Assembly (NCBI GenBank): GCA_947626205.1
Contig: CANQRO010000017.1
Span: forward strand, 1-20,029
DNA length: 20,029 nt
Source: an uncultured Clostridia bacterium
Lineage (GTDB): Bacteria; Bacillota; Clostridia; TANB77; CAG-508
Direction of reading: 5' to 3'
Shown here: positions 7,578-16,102 of the stretch, one piece after another
Position numbering within the stretch: position 1 is the first letter of the stretch
How the letters are laid out: the number at the start of each line of letters is the position of its first letter
The notes under the pieces: generated by a model
The model's input: the letters and a program-made list of their open reading frames with translations, nothing else
Databases searched by the model: none
Told to the model about the DNA's origin: nothing
Position numbers and translations under genes: made by a program

Positions 7578-9942
7578 TTAAACTACATTCTTAATATTTA
7601 CTTTTTTCTTTAATAATTTATTTATAATTTCATGAAAAATCATAAAATCGGCTATTGTTAATAACGACATACCTATTACTAAAGGTATATATTCCATTAG
7701 CATATTGGTTGAAAACCAATCTTTTAGCAAAATAAAGCAACTTGAAAATAGAACTACCATAGATATTAATAATATTGTTCTTAATATATTCATTGGCCTA
7801 CTTATTTTAAACAACAATACAAACCCAGTTAATACTGTTAAAATAACACATATGCTCGAATAAGTTTCAACCGGTATGTCATGTTTTATACTAATAAATA
7901 TCATCAAAATAATATTTATTATAGTAGTTAATGCTGTTGGTATTGATTTTTCAATAACATTTGGCAAAAACTTTCCTTTTACTTTATCTTTATTAGGTTC
8001 TAATGCTAAAACAAAAGATGGAATTCCAATACATACTAATGATATTAAGCTAAATTGTATAGGCATAAACGGATATGGCATTTTTGCAAACACAAATATG
8101 ATTGCAAGAATAGTTGCATAGATTGTTTTAGATAAAAACAAGCTTGATGAACGTTCTATATTATTAATAGTTCTTCTACCTTCTGCTACAATTTGTGGCA
8201 TTGATTTAAAATTAGAATCTAATAGTACTAATTGTGCTACATTTCGTGCAGCATCACTACCTCCTGCTATTGCAATACTACAATCAGCTTCTTTTAAAGC
8301 AATAACATCATTTACTCCATCTCCAGTCATTGCTACTGTATGTCCTTTTTTCTTTAAAGCTACAATTATTTGTTTTTTCTGTATAGGTGAAACTCGTCCA
8401 AAAATTGTATATTCACTCACACTTTTTTCTAATTCCTTTTCACTTGAAATTTTACTACAATCTATATATTTCTCATAATTTTCAATTCCTGCATGTTTTG
8501 CTATTTTGGAAACAGTTATAGGATTATCTCCAGAAATTAGTTTTATTTCTACTCCTTGTTCTTTAAAATATTCTAAAGTTTCTTTTGTATTAGTTCTTAT
8601 TTTATCTGATATTAATACTATACCTAAAAACTCTATATTATTTGGCAAATTGTCTTTATTTAGTAATTCATTTATTCTTGCTAATACAAGCACTCTGTAG
8701 TTTTCTGAGTATCTTTCAAATTGTTCTTTGTATTGTGAGATTTCTTGTTTTAATACATATTCTGGTGCTCCTAAAACGTAACTTTCTCCATTTTCAAAGC
8801 ATATTCCAGACCATTTTTTATCTGACGAAAATGGTATTTCTTTTATTACTACTTTTTTTATATCTTTAGTAAATTTTTCTCGTATAGCATTTATTGTTGC
8901 ATTACTATCTTCTGAATAATTTCCAATGGCACATAAAATATTTTCCATATCTTCATTCGAGATGTTTATTGGAATTATATTTTCTACTTGCATTTTTCCT
9001 TCTGTAATTGTTCCTGTTTTGTCTAAGCATAAAGTATCTACTCTTGCTAATGTTTCTATACAATATAATTCTTGTACTAATACTTTTCTTTTAGATAATC
9101 TAATTACGCTAAGTGCTAAAACAGTACTTGTTAATAAAACTAAACCTTCTGGTATCATTCCTATAAGCGCTGCCACTGTATTAATAACTGCTTGCTTTAA
9201 AGTGTTTCCTTCAAGTCCAATTTGATTTGAAAATAACAATATTCCTACAGGAACAATTGCAATTGAAACTGTTTTTATTATTTTATTTAAAGAATTCATA
9301 ATTTCGGAATTAATATTCTTTATGTACTTTGCCTCGCTTGATATTTTGTATGTGTAATTATCGTTTCCAATATGCTCTACTTTTCCGTATACATTTTCCA
9401 CTTACAATATAACTACCAGATAAAATCATATCACCTTTCTTTTTTAGTATAGTATCTGATTCTCCAGTAATATAAGATTCATTTACTTCTACTTCTCCAT
9501 CTTGAATAATAGAGTCATTTACAACTTGATTTCCAGTTCTAAAAACAACTATATCATCTAATACAATTTCGTTAATTCCTATTTGCTCTTCTTTTTTATT
9601 TCTTATTACATGAACTTTCGTTGAAGATATTACAGATAATTTATCTATTACAATTTTTGAATGAATTTCTTGAAATGTGCTAATTGCAGTATTAATTAAA
9701 ATTAACACTAAAAATAGCATATTTTTATATGATTGTACACTAAAAACAGCTAATGCTAATAAAAGGTTTATTAGATTAAAAATAGTAAAAAAGTTATCAT
9801 ATATGATTTTTTTAATGCTTTTGGTTTTTTCTGTCATATCCTTGTTTATAAGGTTATTTAATTTTCTTTCACTTATTTGTTCATCATTTAATCCTGTTTT
9901 TATATCTGGATTAAATCTAATAATTCCGTTTTCCTGTTCCAT
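7578..9942 (-). CDS. P-type cation-transporting ATPase (HAD-IC), read through a +1 frameshift
   Basis: Membrane pump that couples ATP hydrolysis to cation transport. The first frame (from ATG 9942, site AAGGAG) covers residues 1-185 with the first two membrane helices and the actuator-domain TGES loop (159-162), then runs out of frame at CGG. The next frame continues at once with GKVEHIGNDNY, the membrane PEGL (264-267), the phosphorylation loop CLDKTGT (Asp307), the hinge TGDGVND (539-545) and the C-terminal helices. Skipping one C at 9387 joins them as SGKCIGKVEHIG and gives 787 residues, a normal length for clostridial HAD-IC pumps. Every catalytic motif is intact on either side, arguing against decay. 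PEGL resembles Ca2+-type pumps, but the ion cannot be assigned with confidence. Upstream of trmB in a two-gene unit; a TGATATAAT extended -10 lies before it. Confidence 0.88.
9384..9390 (-). other. Putative +1 recoding site, AUA CGG A
   Basis: On the - strand the zero frame reads AAA TGT ATA CGG AAA AGT and stops nine codons later. Skipping the C of CGG gives ATA GGA AAA GTA GAG (I G K V E), which continues the actuator domain of the P-type ATPase as SGKCIGKVEHIG. CGG occupies 9387-9385 and is codon 186. The gene's two other CGG trinucleotides (7871-7873 and 9926-9928, + strand CCG) are out of frame. An extra base elsewhere in the TGTATACGG stretch would also restore the frame, so the exact position is less certain than at the flavoprotein site. 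Confidence 0.65.
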
Positions 9943-9965
9943 TATATTTCTCCTTATTTTGCTAT

Positions 9966-9974
9966 ATTATATCA
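9966..9974 (-). promoter_or_regulatory. Extended -10 promoter of the P-type ATPase gene
   Basis: On the - strand TGATATAAT forms an extended -10 (TGnTATAAT) about 24 bases before ATG 9942. No good -35 lies 16-18 bases upstream, as is common for extended -10 promoters. Confidence 0.5.
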
Positions 9975-10030
9975 TGAATCTTATTATATTACTACTTAAG
10001 TTTTTATTAATTTAATATGTATAAACAATT

Positions 10031-10066
10031 AAAAAGCTCTCCTTATTATATGTATAACAAGGAGAG
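10031..10066 (-). terminator. Rho-independent terminator of spo0A
   Basis: On the - strand CTCTCCTT (10066-10059) pairs perfectly with AAGGAGAG (10044-10037), with five further inner pairs, followed by C and a U5 tract (A5 at 10031-10035 on +). It lies about 40 bases after the spo0A stop. Confidence 0.9.
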
Positions 10067-10105
10067 TTTAGTTTTATAAAAATTTTTACCAGATTTTCAT
10101 TTACA

Positions 10106-10927
10106 TTACGCACTTTTTAATTCTAATCTTAATTTATCTGCAATCATTGCAATAAATTCTGAGTTCGTAGGTTTTCCTTTAGCTGCTGAAACCGTATATC
10201 CAAATATACTTTCTACTGCTTCTTGCTGTCCTCTTCCCCATGCTACTTCTATAGCATGGCGAATGGCTCTTTCTACTCTAGACGGTGTTGTGCTAAATTT
10301 ACTAGCAATTTCTGGGTATAATTGTTTTGTTATTTGGTTAATTACTTCAATATCATTTACTACAAGCATAATTGCTTCTCTTAAATATTGGTAACCTTTA
10401 ATGTGTGCAGGGACTCCTACTTCATGTATTACGTTTGTTACTAATGCTTCTAAGTTTTCTTCACTTTTTTTGCTATTATCTGGTATATCAATATATGGTG
10501 CTTTTATTTCTCTAGACATCATTGTTACATTTTTAAATTGGTTTGGATGATAGTTTTTAAGATCTTGAATTCTTTTTAATAGTAATTTTATATCAAAAGG
10601 TTTTACGACATAGTATTCTGCTCCTAAGTCTAAAGCCCTTTGAGTAATTTTGTCTTGTCCTACTGCAGATAGCATAATACAAAGAGGTTCTTTTCTTAAG
10701 TTTGCGGATTGGATTTTTTCTAGTACGCCAATTCCGTCTAAATGTGGCATAATTACGTCTAACAAAGCTATATCTGGTTGAATATTGTTTATCATATCAA
10801 ATGCCTCATTTCCATCCCTCGCCATTCCTATAACTTCCATGTTTTCTTCTTGTTCAACGTATCCTGCCAAATTGTTAGCAAATTCACCATTATCATCTGC
10901 TATTAACACTGTAATTTTGTCTTTCAC
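10106..10927 (-). CDS. spo0A: Sporulation master regulator Spo0A
   Basis: Response regulator that, when phosphorylated, turns on endospore formation and binds TGTCGAA-type 0A boxes. The 273-residue protein has a receiver domain (1-120) with acidic pocket Asp11/Asp12, phosphoacceptor Asp57 in LLDVIMPHLDG, Ser87 and Lys109 (VVKPFD). A linker of about 35 residues follows, then the all-helical Spo0A DNA-binding domain (about 155-273), including the almost invariant SRVERAIRHAIEVAWGRG recognition-helix region. The start is GTG at 10927, set by a perfect AGGAGG seven bases upstream. It is monocistronic between its promoter and terminator. The usual clostridial upstream partner spoIVB is not in this window. 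Confidence 0.98.
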   Translation of the reverse strand: MKDKITVLIADDNGEFANNLAGYVEQEENMEVIGMARDGNEAFDMINNIQPDIALLDVIMPHLDGIGVLEKIQSANLRKEPLCIMLSAVGQDKITQRALDLGAEYYVVKPFDIKLLLKRIQDLKNYHPNQFKNVTMMSREIKAPYIDIPDNSKKSEENLEALVTNVIHEVGVPAHIKGYQYLREAIMLVVNDIEVINQITKQLYPEIASKFSTTPSRVERAIRHAIEVAWGRGQQEAVESIFGYTVSAAKGKPTNSEFIAMIADKLRLELKSA

Positions 10928-10975
10928 TTTAATTCCTCCTAATATTTTTATTTTTGTAAAAAATTTACATTTTGA

Positions 10976-11004
10976 ATTATATTATGATTCAATTTTAAAT
11001 GCAA
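10976..11004 (-). promoter_or_regulatory. SigA-type promoter of spo0A
   Basis: On the - strand, -35 TTGCAT (10999-11004), 17-base spacer and -10 TATAAT (10976-10981), about 49 bases before the GTG start. I see no convincing SigH promoter. A TGTCGAA (11086-11092, + strand) matching the 0A box lies about 80 bases upstream, but inside the end of the YigZ gene. Confidence 0.7.
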
Positions 11005-11062
11005 TAGTTTTCTGGAAAATTTTTCAAATTTCTTTTGAAGATGTTTATATTACAATGTTTTT

Positions 11063-11680
11063 TTATATGTATTTATCTGTTATTTTGTCGAATTTTGTCA
11101 CATTCAATATATAATTATCGATATCTAATTTCATTTTTTCTGCTATAGTATCTTCCAATTCTATAAAAATAGTAACTTTATCTGAATATTCTTCTTTTAC
11201 AATATTTATATTATTTTTCTTGCAATAGTATTTTACATTTTCCAACTCTGCATAGCTAGTTTCGACTTTTATAAGCTGTCCTTTTTGTTTTAAAATTTTT
11301 TCTGTTTTTTCTATGGCTAATTTTGCTACATCCGTATAGGCTCTTAATAAACCTCCAGTTCCAAGAAGTATTCCACCAAAATATCTTGTTACTACTAACA
11401 ATACGTTACACAATTCATTAGATTTTAGAAGCGTAAGTATTGGTGATCCTGCAGTTCCTTGTGGCTCTCCATCATCACTATATTTTTGAATTATACTATC
11501 ATCATTATTCATAGTAATATAAGCAAAGCAATGATGTTTTGCATCGTAATACTTTTTTTTAATTTCATTAATAATATTTTCCGCTTCTTCTTTATTTTCT
11601 ATATGATATATTTCGGCTATAAATTTAGACTTTTTTTCAATTAATTCGGAGTTTGCCTCTTTTTCTATAGTGTAAAACAT
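11063..11680 (-). CDS. YigZ / IMPACT family protein
   Basis: Small cytosolic protein of the YigZ (UPF0029) family, 205 residues. The N-terminal domain carries the family signature: KSKFIAEIYHI, then DAKHHCFAY, SDDGEPQGTAGSPIL, and VTRYFGGILLGTGGLLRAY. The C-terminal ferredoxin-like half (about 130-205) is more variable. The biochemical role of bacterial YigZ is not settled; the eukaryotic relative IMPACT restrains the translation-stress kinase GCN2, and no such pathway is implied here. AGAGGAAA precedes ATG 11680. It follows the flavoprotein gene by 76 bases and may be the last gene of the hlyC-like operon. Confidence 0.9.
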   Translation of the reverse strand: MFYTIEKEANSELIEKKSKFIAEIYHIENKEEAENIINEIKKKYYDAKHHCFAYITMNNDDSIIQKYSDDGEPQGTAGSPILTLLKSNELCNVLLVVTRYFGGILLGTGGLLRAYTDVAKLAIEKTEKILKQKGQLIKVETSYAELENVKYYCKKNNINIVKEEYSDKVTIFIELEDTIAEKMKLDIDNYILNVTKFDKITDKYI

Positions 11681-11756
11681 GTATTTTCCTCTCTTTAAAT
11701 TTAGAATATATGCTATCTATAAGTAAACTTTAATGTTTTAATAATTAGAGAATAAA

Positions 11757-13041
11757 TCAATTACTATTTTTTATAATGTTCTTTCCTGCTGTAAATCCTG
11801 TTGAATATGCAATTTGAAGATTAAATCCTCCTGTGTATGCATCAACATCTATTATTTCTCCTGCAAAATATAATCCTTTTACTATTTTAGATTCCATACT
11901 AGAAGAATTAATCTCTTTTATATCTATTCCACCTGCCGTAATAATCGCTTCTTCTATATTTCTAAATCCAGAAATAGTTAAGGTAAAATTTTTAAGTATT
12001 TTTAGTAATGTTTTTCTTTCTTCTTTTGTAATTTCATTTACCTTTTTTTCTGGAGAAATTTTAGATATCTTAATAACTTGTTCTATCATTTTTTTAGGAA
12101 GTAATTCATCTAATGAATTTTTGAACTGTTTATTTTTCCATTTTTCAAAATCTCTTAAAATACGTAGATCTAACTTTTCATCATCTAATGCTGGTTTTAA
12201 ATCAATAGAAAGTATAATTTTATTTTCTTTTAGTTTTCTTTCTATATCTTTTATACGTAATAAATGAGCTGATGCACTTAATATTGTAGGTCCAGATACT
12301 CCAAAATGAGTAAATAACATCTCTCCAAAATCTTCATATACTATTTTGTTACTTTCTGAATCTATTAATGTAATATTTACATTTCTTAAACTTAATCCTT
12401 GTAGTGATTCACATAACTCTTTTTCTTTACAAATTAGTGGAACTAATGATGGTTTTATTTTAGTAACGTGATGTCCAAGTTTTTCAGCTAATTTATATCC
12501 ATCTCCAGTAGAACCTGTGCTAGAATAGCTCATTCCACCAGTAGCAAGTATTACTTTATCTGCTTCCATATTTAATGTTTCATTTGTATTTTTATCTTTA
12601 TAAATGACACCTATTATTTTATTGTTTTTTTCTAATAACTCTACTACTTCTTTGTTATTTTTTACTATAACATTATTCTCTTTAAGTTCGTCAATTAGAG
12701 CATTTAATACATCAATAGATTTATCAGATATTGGAAAAATTCTATTTCCTCTTTCAGTTTTTACTTTTACCCCATGTTTTTCTAATATGTTTATTATGTC
12801 ATTGTTTGTAAAATTAGAAAATGCACTATATAAAAATCTACCATTGCCTGGAATATTTTTTATGAATTCTGAAATGTCTAAACTGCTCGTAATATTACAT
12901 CTTCCTTTTCCTGTTATTAGAAGTTTTTTACCGTAATTTTTCCATTTTTTCTAATAATACTACTTCGTTATTAGAATCTTTTGCAGCAGATATTGCTGAC
13001 ATCATTCCTGCTGGTCCACCACCAACTACAACAACCTTCAT
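11757..13041 (-). CDS. HI0933/BaiN-family flavoprotein, read through a +1 frameshift
   Basis: FAD-binding NAD(P)/FAD-dependent oxidoreductase of the HI0933 (YhiN/BaiN) family; its physiological substrate is uncertain. ATG 13041 follows GGAGAAAG and starts KVVVVGGGPAGMMSA, the Rossmann FAD motif. The zero frame meets CGG at codon 37 and stops at the very next codon (TAA). Skipping one C restores LEKMEKLGKKLLITGKGRCNIT, the best-conserved block of the family, and the frame is then open to 11757, passing NGRFLYSAF, ERGNRIFPISD, ATGGMSYSSTGSTGDGY and the C-terminal TAGGIDIKEI...GLYFAGEIIDVDAYTGGFNLQ. The product is 427 residues, about normal. With only 37 residues made without the shift, any function depends on recoding. 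It lies nine bases after the PLP enzyme gene in the same operon. Confidence 0.88.
12930..12936 (-). other. Putative +1 recoding site, UUA CGG U
   Basis: On the - strand the zero frame reads GAA AAA TTA CGG TAA, so the stop directly follows CGG (codon 37, 12933-12931). Skipping C gives GAA AAA TTA GGT AAA AAA (E K L G K K). That glycine is strongly conserved in the family block ending KLLITGKGRCN, so the four bases CGGU clearly replace one Gly codon. It shares the pentamer TACGG and the preceding TTA with the acyl-CoA synthetase site. This is the most convincing of the three sites because the local protein sequence is so well conserved. Confidence 0.75.
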
Positions 13042-13050
13042 TCTTTCTCC

Positions 13051-14301
13051 TTATTTATTTTTCATATAACTAATTGCTTTTAATACTCCTATTTTTCCAT
13101 ATTCATATGTAAGTCCACCTTGCAAATATGCAAGATATGGTGGTCTTATTGGAGCATCACAAGATAATTCTATAGATGAACCTTGAGTAAATGCTCCTGC
13201 TGCCATAATTATTTTATCACTATAGCCAGGCATGTCCCATGGTTCTGGAATAGAATTCGAATCTACTGGTGAACCCATTTGTATTCCTTGACAGAATTTT
13301 ATTACATCTTCTTTATTACCAAATTCAATTGTTTGCACTATATCTGCTCTTTTTTCATCATATTTAGGGTTTGTTTTATAACCTAATTCTTCAAGCATTT
13401 TACTTGCAAATATTGCTGTTTTTACACTACTTGCTACTACACTTGGAGCAAAAAATAGTCCTTGTAAAATTTGCTTATTCATTCCTAAGGTTGGTCCTAC
13501 TTCTTTACCAGATCCAGGTGAAGTTAATCTTTCTGCTGCAAGTTCTACTAGATATTTTTTTCCTGCAATATATGCTCCATTAGGTGCAATTCCTCCTCCT
13601 AAGTTCTTAATTAAAGAACCGACCATAACATCTGCACCAACTTCCAATGGTTCTTTTGTTCCTACAAATTCACAGTAACAATTATCTACCATGATTATTG
13701 CTTCTTTATTAACTTGTTTAATTTTCGAAATAATATCTTGTACTTGTTCCAATAAAATACCATTTCTAGTTGAATATCCTCTTGAACGTTGTATTTCTAT
13801 TAACTTAACATTACCTTTTTTTACTCTTTCAATTATTTTTTCTTCATCAAATTCATTACCTAGTAAATCTATTTGCTCATATTTTACTCCAAACGCTTTT
13901 AATGAACTTGCGTTTTCTTTTATTCCAATAACTGGATGTAATGTATCGTAAGGTGTACCAGTAATACTTAGCATAGTATCTCCTGGTCTTAAAAATGCAA
14001 ATAAAGCAACTGTTAAGGCATGTGTTCCAGAAATAAATTGACTTCTAACTAAGCTATCTTCACCACCTAATACCCTTGCAAATATTTTTTCAATAGCTTC
14101 TCTTCCAACATCATCATATCCATATCCTGTTGTACTATTAAAATGAATATCTGATATTGTATATTCTTGAAACGCTCTTAATACTTTTAAACTATTTTCT
14201 TCGCATATTTTATTAATTTTTTCTATCTCTGGCTTTATTATTTCTTCTACTTTCTCTGATAATTTTATTAGATCATTTTTTATTCCAAATTCTTCGTACA
14301 T
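13051..14301 (-). CDS. PLP enzyme of the methionine gamma-lyase / 'aluminium resistance protein' family
   Basis: Fold-type I pyridoxal-phosphate enzyme, 416 residues, of the clostridial and bacillar Met_gamma_lyase (YnbB-like) family. Visible: RSQFISGTHAL (cofactor phosphate region), ITGTPYDTLH, IEIQRSRGY, IIMVDNCYCEFVG with Asp206 for the pyridine nitrogen, and VGSLIKNLGGG with Lys232 as the likely Schiff-base lysine; the C-terminal SCDAPIRPPYLAYLQGGLTYEYGK is also a family block. The reaction (probably C-S lyase chemistry) is inferred from the family; the aluminium label is historical. AGAGG precedes ATG 14301; it sits 36 bases after the WG-repeat gene. Confidence 0.9.
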   Translation of the reverse strand: MYEEFGIKNDLIKLSEKVEEIIKPEIEKINKICEENSLKVLRAFQEYTISDIHFNSTTGYGYDDVGREAIEKIFARVLGGEDSLVRSQFISGTHALTVALFAFLRPGDTMLSITGTPYDTLHPVIGIKENASSLKAFGVKYEQIDLLGNEFDEEKIIERVKKGNVKLIEIQRSRGYSTRNGILLEQVQDIISKIKQVNKEAIIMVDNCYCEFVGTKEPLEVGADVMVGSLIKNLGGGIAPNGAYIAGKKYLVELAAERLTSPGSGKEVGPTLGMNKQILQGLFFAPSVVASSVKTAIFASKMLEELGYKTNPKYDEKRADIVQTIEFGNKEDVIKFCQGIQMGSPVDSNSIPEPWDMPGYSDKIIMAAGAFTQGSSIELSCDAPIRPPYLAYLQGGLTYEYGKIGVLKAISYMKNK

Positions 14302-14337
14302 AATTTTACCTCTTTTTATATTATTATTTTTATAATT

Positions 14338-16089
14338 TTAGTTTGCTATTTTGTTTGTATAATAGCTTTCTCCATATCCATAATAAACTTTATAAAAACT
14401 ACCAATAAATTCTGGGTCTCTACTTTGGTTACTTATTTCATAAGTTGGTTCTACAATAATTTTACCATTTTTATCAATTATTCCCCATTTACCGTCTAGT
14501 TTAATTCCTGCAAAACCATATTCATTAAATTCTGATACTCTATCATAAATATAATCAACTACTATATTTCCTTCTTTATCTATGAAACCCCACTTATCTT
14601 CTTTTTTACTAGCATATAATGGTCTTTCAAAAACTTGAACATTTTTTAATTCATTTCCATTTAAATCAAAATATTTTGTTTCATCTTGTGAATACACTTC
14701 TATATAACTATTATCTACTATAGATGTAAATGCATTTTGTTTAGAATAAACATTCTGTAGTTCATTAGAATATATTTCTGTTAGATTATCAGCTAATATT
14801 TTAGCCTCAATTACTTTTGTATTATCTAATCTTTGCAGTACTTCATATTTAAAATCTATAATTACATCTTCACTAGAATTAATTACACCTAAATATCCAT
14901 CTGAATTTGATGCAATAAAATAATCGTCAAATAAATACTCTAGATATCTGTATTGTTTTTCGAATATATTTTTATTACTTGAATTAATTAAATTATAATT
15001 TCCATCACTACTAATAGTAATATAATAGTCTGGATTCTCTGTTTTTAAAACAGAATTATATGCTACATCCTTTAGTAGTTCTCCTTTATTATTAAAATAA
15101 TTTATTTCTTCATCTTTTATTGCACAAAAATATATTCCATTTACGTTTATTTCTTTATAAGAAATAGGTATAATTATATTTCCATTAATATTAGCTACTC
15201 CTTTATTAGTTCCTCTTGTTAGTATAAATGTTTCATTATAGTCATCATATTCTATTTCCTGATATGCATAATTTATAATTAATTCATTGTTTCTTAAAAC
15301 TCCTTTTTGTCCATTTTTTGTTGCAAATAAATAAATTGTTTCTGAATCATCTCTAGATAGAATACGTTCAACGTCATTATATTCTACTTCTAGTAATTTT
15401 TTTAATTTATAGTTTATATATCCATATCTATATCCTTGGTCAGTTCTTTTACCAATTATATATCCAGAAAATGCATATTTTCCATTACTGTCATAATAGC
15501 CATCAGCTATAATTGAATCATATTCTGCATTTACAATAGTAGCTCCTTTTGAATTGATAACTCCGTATTTATCTCCTTTTTTTACTAGCATTTCTCCTTC
15601 TTTATGTTCTAGTCCTTCTATTTCATCATAAATAGGTTTTGTTATAACTTTTCCATTATAGTTTATTAAACCATATTTTCCATCTTTTTTATATTTCAAA
15701 ACGCTTTTTTCATACGGAATACTGCTTACAATTCCTTTTAAATTTATTTCTCTTACTTCATCATATTGTATAAATAACTGTTCTTTAACATCGTTAAATA
15801 CAAAACATTCTTCACCTGTTTGGCATATAAATACTGGTTTTTCTGGATTAGGTATTTTAACACTATCATAAATAGTTTCTATAATTATATTACCTTCTTT
15901 ATCAATTACTCCAGATAAATTATTATCGCTTAGCCTATAATAATTTATTTCTTTTACATCTTCTATAGAATATTTTTTGTTTTGAATATAACTATACCAT
16001 GCTAAAAGTCCTATTATTAATGCAATAATTAAAATAACAACTATTAATATTATTTTTTTATCTTTTAAATACTTTATAAATTTATCCAT
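14338..16089 (-). CDS. Membrane-anchored WG-repeat protein
   Basis: A 583-residue protein with a short basic N-terminus, one membrane helix (about 13-32) and an outside portion made of WG-type beta repeats of about 25-40 residues. Clear units include GVIDKEGNIIIETIYDSV, KYGLINYNGKVITKPIYDEI, KYGVINSKGATIVNAEYDSI, KGVANINGNIIIPISYKEI, KWGFIDKEGNIVVDYIYDRV and KWGIIDKNGKIIVEPTYEI; only the last two keep the Trp, the others have Tyr or other residues. There is no catalytic motif. WG-repeat proteins are usually taken as binding scaffolds; the ligand is unknown. AGAGG lies upstream of ATG 16089, 13 bases after the HlyC-like gene, so the two are coupled. Confidence 0.88.
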   Translation of the reverse strand: MDKFIKYLKDKKIILIVVILIIALIIGLLAWYSYIQNKKYSIEDVKEINYYRLSDNNLSGVIDKEGNIIIETIYDSVKIPNPEKPVFICQTGEECFVFNDVKEQLFIQYDEVREINLKGIVSSIPYEKSVLKYKKDGKYGLINYNGKVITKPIYDEIEGLEHKEGEMLVKKGDKYGVINSKGATIVNAEYDSIIADGYYDSNGKYAFSGYIIGKRTDQGYRYGYINYKLKKLLEVEYNDVERILSRDDSETIYLFATKNGQKGVLRNNELIINYAYQEIEYDDYNETFILTRGTNKGVANINGNIIIPISYKEINVNGIYFCAIKDEEINYFNNKGELLKDVAYNSVLKTENPDYYITISSDGNYNLINSSNKNIFEKQYRYLEYLFDDYFIASNSDGYLGVINSSEDVIIDFKYEVLQRLDNTKVIEAKILADNLTEIYSNELQNVYSKQNAFTSIVDNSYIEVYSQDETKYFDLNGNELKNVQVFERPLYASKKEDKWGFIDKEGNIVVDYIYDRVSEFNEYGFAGIKLDGKWGIIDKNGKIIVEPTYEISNQSRDPEFIGSFYKVYYGYGESYYTNKIAN

Positions 16090-16102
16090 ACTTATACCTC
16101 TT

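Noticed and set aside
11086..11092. TGTCGAA as a functional 0A box for spo0A
   Set aside because: An exact match, but it lies within the coding end of the YigZ gene, where it encodes conserved-frame residues; a seven-base match is weak evidence alone. The same string at 19943-19949 is between the tRNA promoter and the tRNA.
1149..12933. Three independent pseudogenes
   Set aside because: Random indels would not all hit the same codon and pentamer, each gene has no other lesion, and the only in-frame CGG codons in the window are at these sites. Sequencing error is not excluded, but many TAGG sites elsewhere in the window are unaffected.
1149..12933. Simple reassignment of CGG to another amino acid
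   Set aside because: Reading CGG as any single amino acid leaves the downstream frame wrong in all three genes; one base must be skipped.
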